Below, one piece after another: positions 1 to 6,112 of a stretch of DNA of 6,776 nucleotides. The position numbers and the translations under genes were made by a program. The stretch comes from Balneolaceae bacterium. Its GTDB lineage: Bacteria; Bacteroidota; Rhodothermia; Balneolales; Balneolaceae. The stretch covers positions 1-6,776 of the forward strand of contig JAASTO010000149.1 in the NCBI GenBank assembly GCA_021767245.1. The letters run 5' to 3'. The notes beneath the pieces are model-generated. The model searched no databases, was not told where the DNA came from, and saw only the letters and a program-made list of their open reading frames with translations. Numbering within the stretch: position 1 is the stretch's first letter; every line of letters begins with the position of its first letter.

Positions 1-225
1 GCTGACCGACTGCGCCCTGTACTTATGACCGCCCTGGTTGCCAGCCTCGGTTTTCTTCCAATGGCCTTTAATGTAGGGCCGGGTTCAGAAGTTCAGCGCC
101 CACTGGCCTCTGTTGTGATCGGCGGACTGGTAACCTCAACCTTACTCACCTTGCTTGTGCTTCCTACCATCTACCACTGGATGGAAAAAGGGAAAAAATT
201 AGTGGATAAAACTGAAGAGTTCTAA
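1..225 (+). CDS. CusA/CzcA-family heavy-metal efflux RND transporter, C-terminal fragment
   Basis: The frame is open from the first base, so the gene begins upstream and only its last 74 codons are seen. They match the C-terminus of the inner-membrane pump of CusA/CzcA tripartite exporters. The visible stretch reads LRPVLMTALVASLGFLPMA, then a GSEVQRPLA loop, then a final membrane helix VVIGGLVTSTLLTLLVLP followed by a short charged tail (KGKK...KTEEF). The RPVLMTA...G.LPMA and EVQRPLA..VIGGL motifs are typical of the last two transmembrane helices of this family. Family members use the proton gradient to export metal ions such as Cu, Ag, Co, Zn or Cd, or other toxic compounds. The substrate cannot be read from this end because the metal-relay residues lie upstream. 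The next gene starts 16 bases after the stop, so the two are probably co-transcribed. Confidence 0.93.
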   Translation, partial: ADRLRPVLMTALVASLGFLPMAFNVGPGSEVQRPLASVVIGGLVTSTLLTLLVLPTIYHWMEKGKKLVDKTEEF

Positions 226-229
226 ATAC

Positions 230-236
230 AAGGAGA
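230..236 (+). promoter_or_regulatory. Strong Shine-Dalgarno sequence for the 242 start
   Basis: The sequence AAGGAGA lies about six bases before the ATG at 242. It is the only clear ribosome binding site in the window and fixes this start firmly. It sits in the 16-base gap after the RND pump stop, which suggests that translation restarts within one mRNA. Confidence 0.8.
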
Positions 237-241
237 TCATT

Positions 242-703
242 ATGAATCCTGCTCATTTACATTTGATCGTTAATCATATCCCAATATTCACCACGGTGAT
301 CGGGATCTTTATCCTGATCTGGGGCATGTATAAAAGCAACTCCTCCATCCGAAACATTGCCTTCGTTCTTTTCATTTTTGGTGCTGTGGGCAGCTATGTT
401 GCTATCGAAACCGGAGAATCTGCAGAAGATGTCGTGGAAGAAGTTGCGGCCGTTTCTCACGATGCCATACACGACCATGAGGAAGCCGCTGAATTATCTC
501 TGTGGTTTGCCATTGCGATGGGTCTGCTCAGCATTGGCGCACTGGCCGCTAAGCAATTAAACATTCGTTTTGAAACCGGTCTGCACATTGTGATCCTCGT
601 TACTGCTTTAATTACAGCCGGCATCCTAATGTACGTTGCTTACGAAGGTGGCAAGATAATGCATCAGGAAGCTTACACCGAACAGGTTCAATCAGGCAAC
701 TGA
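242..703 (+). CDS. Four-helix membrane protein of unknown function downstream of an RND pump
   Basis: This is a 153-residue integral membrane protein with four predicted helices at about residues 8-29, 36-55, 85-104 and 112-134. The start motif LHLIVNHIPI, the TGESAEDVVEE stretch (57-67) and the HEEAA motif (79-83) resemble a family of short uncharacterised membrane proteins seen in Bacteroidota. That family looks similar to DUF2231, but I make the link from memory and cannot confirm it. The loop between helices 2 and 3 (56-84) is rich in acidic residues and histidines (H73, H77, H79), and H5, H7 and H12 lie at the N-terminus. These could bind metal or haem, but no classical binding motif is present. 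Co-transcription with a metal-type RND pump makes a role linked to metal export or envelope stress possible; this is inference. The start is set by a strong Shine-Dalgarno sequence. The last 16 bases overlap the end of the convergent Nudix gene. Confidence 0.9.
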   Translation: MNPAHLHLIVNHIPIFTTVIGIFILIWGMYKSNSSIRNIAFVLFIFGAVGSYVAIETGESAEDVVEEVAAVSHDAIHDHEEAAELSLWFAIAMGLLSIGALAAKQLNIRFETGLHIVILVTALITAGILMYVAYEGGKIMHQEAYTEQVQSGN

Positions 704-708
704 ACCTG
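683..708. terminator. Hairpin spanning both convergent stop codons, possible bidirectional terminator
   Basis: CAGGTTCA (683-690) and TGAACCTG (701-708) form a perfect 8-bp inverted repeat around a 10-base loop. The plus-strand stop TGA (701-703) and the minus-strand stop (688-690) lie in opposite arms and pair with each other. Neither side has a real T-run (plus side ATCTTT only), so as an intrinsic terminator it is weak. It may instead protect 3' ends or limit read-through between the converging genes. Confidence 0.5.
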
Positions 709-1269
709 ATCTTTCGGTTCGTGATCATTCCACCATTTCCAGGCCCTCAAAAGGCAGATGACCGTTTTCCCATCGTTGATCTCTCCGGTGTGCACCATCT
801 CAATGGCTTCACTGAATGGTAAGCGGTGCCGGGTTACAAATTCATCGTCATCTACTTTTTGAGGGACCGTTTTCAGCCCCAGGGCAATGTAAATATGTAT
901 CACTTCGTCTGAGTACCCAATGCCCGGGTAAAAGTGCCCTACATACTCCAGGTTTTTGGCCGCCAGGCCGGCTTCTTCCCTTAGTTCACGCTCAGCCGTT
1001 TTGTCCTGTACCTCCCCTTCATCAATTTTGCCGGCCGGGACTTCCCAGAATATCTGCTCCATAGGGTATCTGAATTGCCGCAATATCTGAACATCACCAT
1101 TCTCGTAAACAGGCACTACCGCACAGGCCCCGGGGTGTTTGATCCATTCACGTGATGAAACCATGCCATCGGGCAGCTTCACTTCATCATAAAAAACATG
1201 TAGAAGCTTACCCTTAAAAACTTCTTTGGTATTCAGCGTTTTCTCTATTAGTAATTTATAGTCCTTCAT
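688..1269 (-). CDS. Nudix hydrolase, ADP-ribose pyrophosphatase type
   Basis: This is a 193-residue protein, close to the usual length of NudF/ADP-ribose pyrophosphatases. The Nudix box GX5EX7REUXEEXGU is complete at residues 80-102 (G80, E86, R94, E95, E98, E99, G101); its glutamates bind the catalytic Mg ions. Other subgroup features are present: KLPDG (31-35), RE (40-41), HPGACAVVP (45-53), RQFRYP (64-69) and WEVPAGK (75-81). Enzymes of this kind split ADP-ribose into AMP and ribose 5-phosphate in the cytosol, usually as dimers. The exact substrate is not proven by sequence, and other nucleoside-diphosphate sugars are possible. The gene is alone on this strand, convergent with the membrane-protein gene (16-base overlap of their 3' ends) and divergent from the phosphatidyltransferase gene (63-bp spacer). 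The ATG at 1269 fits the normal family N-terminus. No Shine-Dalgarno sequence is clear. Confidence 0.93.
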   Translation of the reverse strand: MKDYKLLIEKTLNTKEVFKGKLLHVFYDEVKLPDGMVSSREWIKHPGACAVVPVYENGDVQILRQFRYPMEQIFWEVPAGKIDEGEVQDKTAERELREEAGLAAKNLEYVGHFYPGIGYSDEVIHIYIALGLKTVPQKVDDDEFVTRHRLPFSEAIEMVHTGEINDGKTVICLLRAWKWWNDHEPKDQVQLPD

Positions 1270-1302
1270 ATTGGTTTTAGAGCATTAATGACTGTAAATT
1301 TG
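1270..1302 (+). promoter_or_regulatory. Bacteroidota-type promoter match for the phosphatidyltransferase-ftsY unit
   Basis: TAAATTTG at 1295-1302 matches the TAnnTTTG -7 element exactly. ATTG at 1270-1273, 21 bases before it, is a near match to the TTTG -33 element. Transcription would start near 1307, about 25 bases before the TTG codon at 1333. The site lies in the short divergent spacer next to the Nudix start. It rests on motif matching alone. Confidence 0.5.
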
Positions 1303-1332
1303 GTGCGTCAATATCGCAAATAAAAACAAGGT

Positions 1333-1926
1333 TTGGCTACTAACATCAAAAATATAGACGGAAAAAAGGTGCAGGTATCGGGCCGGATCATGACCTGGTC
1401 TAATATGATCTCCTTTTCCCGAATTCTGGTAGCTTTTCCCATCGTGTATTTGCACTACATCAACAACCTTCAGGTAACAACGGCTTCCGGCATCCTGATC
1501 TTTTATGGGGTGATATCAGATTACCTCGATGGCTTCATTGCCCGAAAGACCAATACTATTTCAGAGGTTGGTAAAATGATAGACCCGATCGCTGACAAAT
1601 TATGTGCCCTTGTCTTGTTTGTCTACACGGTATGGATCGGCTGGATTCCCCTGTGGTTCCTGATGTTAGCAGTGATACGCGACATTACCATCATGCTCGG
1701 CTCTTATTTTATTAAAAGTAAGTATGATAAAGTGGCTATGGCTATTATGTCCGGAAAGATCTCCGTTAATGTGCTGGCTCTTTACTGGATCGCTGTTTTC
1801 TTTTTTCAGGAAGCCACGAATGTGCATATGTTTTTAATGGCTTGCTCAATTACCTTAATGGTAATATCGTGGATAGATTATTTTAACCGCTACCGCCTCA
1901 TCATGCGCGGAGCAAAATTCAATTAG
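1333..1926 (+). CDS. CDP-alcohol phosphatidyltransferase (PgsA-like)
   Basis: This integral membrane enzyme transfers a phosphatidyl group from CDP-diacylglycerol to an alcohol. The family signature D-x2-D-G-x2-A-R-x8-G-x3-D-x3-D is intact at residues 63-88: D63, D66, G67, A70, R71, G80, D84 and D88. These residues bind the metal ions and the CDP moiety. Several hydrophobic helices follow to about residue 180. The closest familiar role is PgsA, which makes phosphatidylglycerol phosphate from glycerol 3-phosphate, but the signature does not fix the acceptor alcohol, so no symbol is given. The 197-residue form uses a TTG start at 1333 with no well-spaced Shine-Dalgarno sequence. An in-frame ATG at 1390 would give 178 residues beginning MTWSNMISFSR, which is nearer the usual PgsA N-terminus. 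The promoter match at 1295 favours the longer form slightly. The stop abuts ftsY, so the two form one transcription unit. Confidence 0.9.
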   Translation: MATNIKNIDGKKVQVSGRIMTWSNMISFSRILVAFPIVYLHYINNLQVTTASGILIFYGVISDYLDGFIARKTNTISEVGKMIDPIADKLCALVLFVYTVWIGWIPLWFLMLAVIRDITIMLGSYFIKSKYDKVAMAIMSGKISVNVLALYWIAVFFFQEATNVHMFLMACSITLMVISWIDYFNRYRLIMRGAKFN

Positions 1927-1934
1927 TGTTATTT

Positions 1935-2888
1935 ATGGGATTTCTTGAAAAACTTGGACTAAAGAAAAAAGAAAAGCTGGACGAAGGTGTTCAGAAAAGT
2001 CGTGATGGGTTATTAAATAAGATCGGCAAAGCTTTTGTTGGAAAAGATAAGGTTGACGACGCCATTCTGGATGATCTGGAAGAGATCCTGATCACTTCTG
2101 ATGTGGGTGTAAATACCACCATTGAAATCATCAAAAAGATCGAAGAACGGGTAGCACGGGATAAATTTGTCACTCAGGATGAACTGCAAAGTATGTTAAG
2201 GCAGGAGATCGTGAACCTGCTTGAAGATAACGCGCCGGACAAACCTGCCGAATTTGATGCCGACCTCCCCGTTAAACCGCATGTAATTTTAGTAGTTGGA
2301 GTGAACGGTGTAGGCAAAACCACCACCATTGGCAAGCTGGCTCACCTCTATAAAAAATCCGGTAAGAATGTGATACTTGGTGCGGCCGATACCTTCCGCG
2401 CTGCTGCCGTCGATCAGCTCAAGATCTGGAGTGAGCGTGCCGATGTGCCTATCATTCAGCAGGGGCAAAATGCGGATCCTGCCTCCGTAGCCTACGATAC
2501 GGTAGCTGCTGCCAAAGCTCGAGGTGCTGATGTTGCTCTGGTTGATACCGCGGGTCGACTTCACAACAAAAAAGCGTTGATGGAAGAACTTGCCAAGATC
2601 AAACGAGTGATGGGCAAAGTGGTTGAGGGAGCTCCTCATGAAGTGATCCTGGTCTTAGACGCTTCTACCGGCCAAAATGCCCTTCAACAGGCAAGAGCTT
2701 TTACTGAAACCGTTGAGATCACAGGGTTGGCTCTCACAAAACTGGATGGAACCGCTAAAGGCGGTATCGTGATCGGGGTGTCTCATGAATTGAATGTCCC
2801 TGTAAAATACATTGGCCTTGGTGAACAAATCGAAGACCTTCAGGTATTTGACCGTGCTAATTTTGTGAATGCTTTATTCGGGGAATAA
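1935..2888 (+). CDS. ftsY: Signal recognition particle receptor FtsY
   Basis: FtsY is the SRP receptor GTPase; it docks SRP-ribosome complexes at the inner membrane and hands them to SecYEG. From the ATG at 1935 it has 317 residues. The N domain is a helical bundle (about 15-100) and the G domain follows. Counting from this ATG, the GTPase motifs are GVNGVGKTT (122-130), DTFRAAA (152-158), DTAGR (204-208), TKLD (268-271) and GLGE (294-297), all intact. It lacks the long acidic A domain of the 497-residue E. coli protein; a short basic N-terminus (MGFLEKLGLKKKEK) probably acts as an amphipathic membrane anchor. An in-frame GTG at 1926 shares its first base with the upstream TAG and would add three residues. 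I prefer the ATG because MGF-type starts are common in the family. The gene is coupled to the phosphatidyltransferase gene, so both serve membrane biogenesis. Confidence 0.97.
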   Translation: MGFLEKLGLKKKEKLDEGVQKSRDGLLNKIGKAFVGKDKVDDAILDDLEEILITSDVGVNTTIEIIKKIEERVARDKFVTQDELQSMLRQEIVNLLEDNAPDKPAEFDADLPVKPHVILVVGVNGVGKTTTIGKLAHLYKKSGKNVILGAADTFRAAAVDQLKIWSERADVPIIQQGQNADPASVAYDTVAAAKARGADVALVDTAGRLHNKKALMEELAKIKRVMGKVVEGAPHEVILVLDASTGQNALQQARAFTETVEITGLALTKLDGTAKGGIVIGVSHELNVPVKYIGLGEQIEDLQVFDRANFVNALFGE

Positions 2889-2892
2889 AAAA

Positions 2893-2910
2893 AGCCGGAA
2901 TTAACCGGCT
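2893..2910. terminator. Hairpin after ftsY, stronger as a terminator on the minus strand
   Basis: AGCCGG (2893-2898) and CCGGCT (2905-2910) form a GC-rich 6-bp stem with a 6-base loop, five bases after the ftsY stop. On the plus strand the tail is AATTCTG, a poor U-tract. Read on the minus strand, the stem is followed directly by seven T (the A-run at 2887-2893). It can therefore end ftsY transcription weakly and would end minus-strand transcription, such as that of the small ORF at 2942-3049, much better. Confidence 0.7.
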
Positions 2911-2941
2911 AATTCTGTAACATTTTTAACGGTAATTACTC

Positions 2942-3049
2942 TTAACTACCACCGCCTTTACCTCCACCATCAGGGTTGGAATCACCGCCGTTTTTATCGT
3001 CTTCGTCCGGAGATTTGTACTGAATATTTAATGTAACTGAGTGCATCAT
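2942..3049 (-). CDS. Putative 35-residue glycine-rich small protein, divergent from the TPR-CHAT gene
   Basis: On the minus strand an ATG at 3049, followed directly by a second ATG at 3046, opens a 35-codon ORF that ends in TAA at 2942-2944. The upstream in-frame stop is at 3062-3064, so no longer form exists. The protein starts MMHSVTLNIQYKSPDE, has an acidic and polar middle (DEDDKNGGDSNPD) and ends GGGKGGGS. There is no signal peptide, membrane segment or recognised domain. Support for it being real comes from three points: it fills most of an otherwise empty 189-bp gap, a hairpin with a seven-T tract on this strand lies 32 bases past its stop, and it has a distinct charged-then-glycine-rich layout. 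Against it: no Shine-Dalgarno sequence or minus-strand promoter match is visible, and 35 codons can arise by chance. Its function is unknown. It might be a partner, substrate or regulator of the neighbouring CHAT protein, but nothing in the sequence proves this. Confidence 0.5.
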   Translation of the reverse strand: MMHSVTLNIQYKSPDEDDKNGGDSNPDGGGKGGGS

Positions 3050-3056
3050 AAGTTTG
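3027..3056 (+). promoter_or_regulatory. Bacteroidota-type promoter match for the TPR-CHAT gene
   Basis: TAAGTTTG at 3049-3056 matches the TAnnTTTG -7 element exactly, and TTTA at 3027-3030, 18 bases upstream, is a three-of-four match to the -33 TTTG. Transcription would begin near 3061-3063, giving a leader of about 15 bases to the TTG at 3078. Most of the element overlaps the 5' end of the minus-strand small ORF, so transcription of the two genes would interfere. Confidence 0.45.
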
Positions 3057-3077
3057 AAACTTTAAGATTATTGTGAT

Positions 3078-6047
3078 TTGAATAAAACAATATATCATAA
3101 CTGTCTCATTATCAATAAAAACATCACGAAGGTTTTTTTTATTGGCCTGGCAATTAGCCTGTTCTCGTGTATCAATAATGTCAAAGCACAGGCAGTCAAC
3201 CCTGATTCGATTTATAGTATAGCTCATGAGCAGTATTTAAAAGCAGAGTATGATCAATCCAGTATAAACTTTCAAAGGTCAGCCGATGCCTATCTTCAGG
3301 TAAGTGACTCTCTAAATTGGGCCAATAGCTTACTCCGAAAAAGTGATTCAATGATGAATCGGGGAAACGTAAGAGAAGCCTTGGACCTTCTTTTGAATGT
3401 AAATCAAAAACTTCCATCCAGTAGCACCCCTAAACTAATCGCTGCAACTAATCGAAACCTGGGACGGTTATATCGGGAACTTCAACAGTATGATAAGGCT
3501 AAAGAATATTATCAAATAGGAATCGAGTATGCCGAAGCCTCCGGTGACTCTTCTATGATTGCCGTATTGTATAACAATATTGCTTTCCCATACCTTTATA
3601 CCGGCGATTACGATAAAGCTATTTCTTACCAGCAAAAAGCAAAGACGATGTATGAATCGTTGGGTAATGATTACGCTTTGTCATTTGTTCTTAATGGCAT
3701 ATTCCTAACCTTAAGAGATCTAAACCTGCATAAACAGGCTAACACTTACATCCGTAAGAGTATGGCTTTACGCGAAGATTTGGACAATCCTGACCTTATG
3801 GATATTTCCTACCATAACATGGCTCTGAACTTCAACGACCTCGGCAAGCGGGATAGTGCTATCATTTTTTATCATAAATCCCTTGAGTTATCACGGATGC
3901 TGGAAAATCCTTTTGATATCACACAGACCCTCATAAATATTGGCTTGTTATATGAACAATCCAATGACTTCGACAATGCACTCGCTTACTATAATGAGGC
4001 TCTTGAAACCAATTATCAGACGGAACGCCCGGTTTCCATTGCCAAAAACCTGATGAGGTTAGCTGACGTTGCCACCAAAAATAACGACCTGGGTAATGCT
4101 GAAACATTCTATTTCGAGGCATTGAACTGGATGGAACAAGCTGATTCACCCCAAACACTTGCCGACCTTTACCTCGATTTTGCTCTACTTGAGATTAAGA
4201 AACACAACTATAAAAATGCAACAAGCTATCTCGATGAAGCCTTTAGTATTGCCAATGAAAAAAATTTCAAGGCCCATTTAGTGAGAGTTCATACCATCAG
4301 AGGTCAGTTATTTGAAGTTCAGGGTGAAACCGATAAAAGTTTACAAGCTTTCAGAACTGCCTACGAACTGGCATATAAAGGAACTATTCCAGATCGAATA
4401 TTCCCAGCCATTGATCTTGCCAAAGCGTACCACAAGGCTTCCTCAGATAGTTCTTTTATTATAGCTAATCAAGCTTTTTCGATGATAGATGAGATCCGAA
4501 CCAATGTGGCCGGACTGACGTTTCGTTCAGGTTATTTCAGTCAGTATGCAGGTCTTTATAACGAGGTTGCCTCATGGTACATCCAAAAAAATGAACAAAA
4601 AAAAGCTTACGATCTGGTTGAATCAGCAAAGGCCCGAGTATTGATGGATGAGCTGGCTGAAGCTGAGAATAATTTCATTCAGCAACTGGATGAATCCACT
4701 ATGATCAAGAAACAGCAATTGAGCAAACAGATCGATCAGCTGTACAACAGGATCTACGAGTCTGATAATGAGAAGGATATTCAGGAAATGAAAGACAAAC
4801 TCAAAGACCTTGAGTTTGAGCATCAAAGCTTTGTGAATGAGATCCGGCAGAACATTCCGGAGTGGAGGAATTTTGAATACCCCGAACCATTGACCTCCAA
4901 CGAGGTCATGGCTATGGTACCTGAAAACTCAGCGATCATTGAATATGCCTATACCGATCAACAATTGATGGTCTTTCTGATAACCGCTAAACAGATCTAT
5001 TCTACCATCATTTCTGAGGTGGATGGGCATTCTGCTAAAGAATACTTCACAGAAAAGATCGGCTCTTTCAGAGATGCTATTACTGAACAGCGGCCTGTCA
5101 GCAGCCTTAATGAAATATCCTACCCGCTATACAATCTGCTGGTCGAACAAATTCTCAATACATTCGGCGAGCAAGTTGAGAGTCTTGTGATCGTTCCGGA
5201 GGGCAATCTAACTTTTTTACCCTTTGAGGCTCTCTACACCGGAAGTAACTATCTGATTCAGGACATCAACCTAAAGTACCTGCCCTCAGCCTCCATTTAT
5301 CCTTTTATTCAAGCCCCACATCGATCTACTCAATTTGACTTACTGGCACTGGCCGGGTCGGGTTTTACAGATGGTACAGTAGCTTCTGAGTCTAGTTCGC
5401 AAACCAACTTTGCATCTTTACCATCCACCTTATTAGAGGTTGAGGCCATTGCAAAAAGCTTTGATACCGCAAAGATCCTTAAGAATGATGATGTGTCCGA
5501 AGCGGGTTTGAAATCCCACGACCTAAGTCAGTTCAGATTTCTTCATTTTGCAACCCATGGCAAAATTGATGAGGTCAATCCATCCCAAAGCGGGTTGATC
5601 CTTTCCAAGAAAGCCGATGTAGAATCCCTGTTTGGGGAAGACGGTTACCTCAACAGCTCAGAGATCTCTGCTTTGACCCTAAATGCCGACCTTGTTATTC
5701 TAAGTGCCTGTAACACAGGTATGGGAAAGATCATAACAGGAGAAGGTCTGATCGGGCTTCAGCGTTCTTTCCTGACGGCCGGCTCTTCTGCCGTCATGGT
5801 CAGCTTATGGAACATCTACGATCGCAGTACAGCCGATTTCATGGCTGAGTTTTACAGTCAACTCAAGATTCATGAAGCCAATGATTATGGGATACTGAAT
5901 CGTACTTTAGACTGGTTAGGTTTCTATGAACACCCCATGTTTGATTACAAAGCCAAAGCTCTTCAGGATGCTAAATTGGCCATGATCGACCATCCTTACT
6001 ACAATCATCCCGTTCACTGGGCGCCCTTCATCCTGATCGGAAAATAA
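3078..6047 (+). CDS. Exported TPR-CHAT (caspase-like) protein
   Basis: This 989-residue protein has an N-terminal export signal: a basic region, then a hydrophobic core at 19-30. It is followed by either a signal peptidase I site after AQA (37-39) or a lipobox-like LFSC ending at C31. Eight TPR units at about 121-440 repeat every 40 residues. A helical linker with KARVLMDELAE (517-527) and a charged coiled coil (about 525-590) leads to the CHAT domain (about 605-989). The caspase-type pair is present: H827 in HFATHG and C878 in LSACNTG. GEGLIGLQRSFL and the terminal HWAPFILIGK are family hallmarks. Known CHAT proteins include separase-like and CRISPR-linked proteases, so peptidase activity is likely, but the substrate is unknown. 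The protein ends right after the domain, without a C-terminal membrane helix. The start is TTG: a stop lies at 3063-3065 and the first in-frame ATG is near residue 92, after the signal. Parts of the TPR region are AT-rich (20 G+C of 60 at 4201-4260, against 35 of 60 in ftsY at 2461-2520). Confidence 0.92.
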   Translation: MNKTIYHNCLIINKNITKVFFIGLAISLFSCINNVKAQAVNPDSIYSIAHEQYLKAEYDQSSINFQRSADAYLQVSDSLNWANSLLRKSDSMMNRGNVREALDLLLNVNQKLPSSSTPKLIAATNRNLGRLYRELQQYDKAKEYYQIGIEYAEASGDSSMIAVLYNNIAFPYLYTGDYDKAISYQQKAKTMYESLGNDYALSFVLNGIFLTLRDLNLHKQANTYIRKSMALREDLDNPDLMDISYHNMALNFNDLGKRDSAIIFYHKSLELSRMLENPFDITQTLINIGLLYEQSNDFDNALAYYNEALETNYQTERPVSIAKNLMRLADVATKNNDLGNAETFYFEALNWMEQADSPQTLADLYLDFALLEIKKHNYKNATSYLDEAFSIANEKNFKAHLVRVHTIRGQLFEVQGETDKSLQAFRTAYELAYKGTIPDRIFPAIDLAKAYHKASSDSSFIIANQAFSMIDEIRTNVAGLTFRSGYFSQYAGLYNEVASWYIQKNEQKKAYDLVESAKARVLMDELAEAENNFIQQLDESTMIKKQQLSKQIDQLYNRIYESDNEKDIQEMKDKLKDLEFEHQSFVNEIRQNIPEWRNFEYPEPLTSNEVMAMVPENSAIIEYAYTDQQLMVFLITAKQIYSTIISEVDGHSAKEYFTEKIGSFRDAITEQRPVSSLNEISYPLYNLLVEQILNTFGEQVESLVIVPEGNLTFLPFEALYTGSNYLIQDINLKYLPSASIYPFIQAPHRSTQFDLLALAGSGFTDGTVASESSSQTNFASLPSTLLEVEAIAKSFDTAKILKNDDVSEAGLKSHDLSQFRFLHFATHGKIDEVNPSQSGLILSKKADVESLFGEDGYLNSSEISALTLNADLVILSACNTGMGKIITGEGLIGLQRSFLTAGSSAVMVSLWNIYDRSTADFMAEFYSQLKIHEANDYGILNRTLDWLGFYEHPMFDYKAKALQDAKLAMIDHPYYNHPVHWAPFILIGK

Positions 6048-6050
6048 AAA

Positions 6051-6077
6051 AGGATGAACCCGCATTGAGTTCATCCT
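6051..6077. terminator. Bidirectional terminator between the TPR-CHAT and M28 peptidase genes
   Basis: AGGATGAAC (6051-6059) and GTTCATCCT (6069-6077) form a perfect 9-bp stem with a 9-base loop, four bases after the CHAT stop. On the minus strand the stem runs into six T (A-run 6046-6051), a good intrinsic terminator for the peptidase gene, whose stop is 36 bases away. On the plus strand the tail CGTTAATCTC is T-poor, so termination of the CHAT mRNA is probably weaker. Confidence 0.8.
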
Positions 6078-6112
6078 CGTTAATCTCAAAATATCCTATA
6101 CAGTGCTCAGTA

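Noticed and set aside
816..1064. 82-codon plus-strand ORF opposite the Nudix gene
   Set aside because: It is rich in Pro, Cys and Gly as expected for an antisense shadow and lies opposite the conserved Nudix box.
1347..1354. Minus-strand TATTTTTG as a -7 promoter element for the Nudix gene
   Set aside because: It matches TAnnTTTG, but no -33 element lies at a suitable distance and it sits inside the divergent gene, in an A-rich stretch where chance matches are likely.
2289..2639. 116-codon minus-strand ORF inside ftsY
   Set aside because: It lies wholly opposite the conserved GTPase motifs of ftsY and has no recognisable features, so it is a shadow of that gene.
2942..2970. GGGKGGGS tail as an engineered linker or vector contamination
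   Set aside because: The surrounding bases blend with the native intergenic DNA, and there is no other vector-like sequence or cloning site nearby.
2994..3227. 77-codon minus-strand ORF across the start of the TPR-CHAT gene
   Set aside because: It is in a different frame from the glycine-rich small ORF, covers the CHAT signal peptide region, and shows no domain, start signal or protein-like composition.
3078..6047. TPR-CHAT protein as a CRISPR-linked (craspase-type) protease
   Set aside because: No CRISPR repeats or cas genes are in the window, and the protein carries an export signal, which does not fit a cytosolic partner of a Cas effector.
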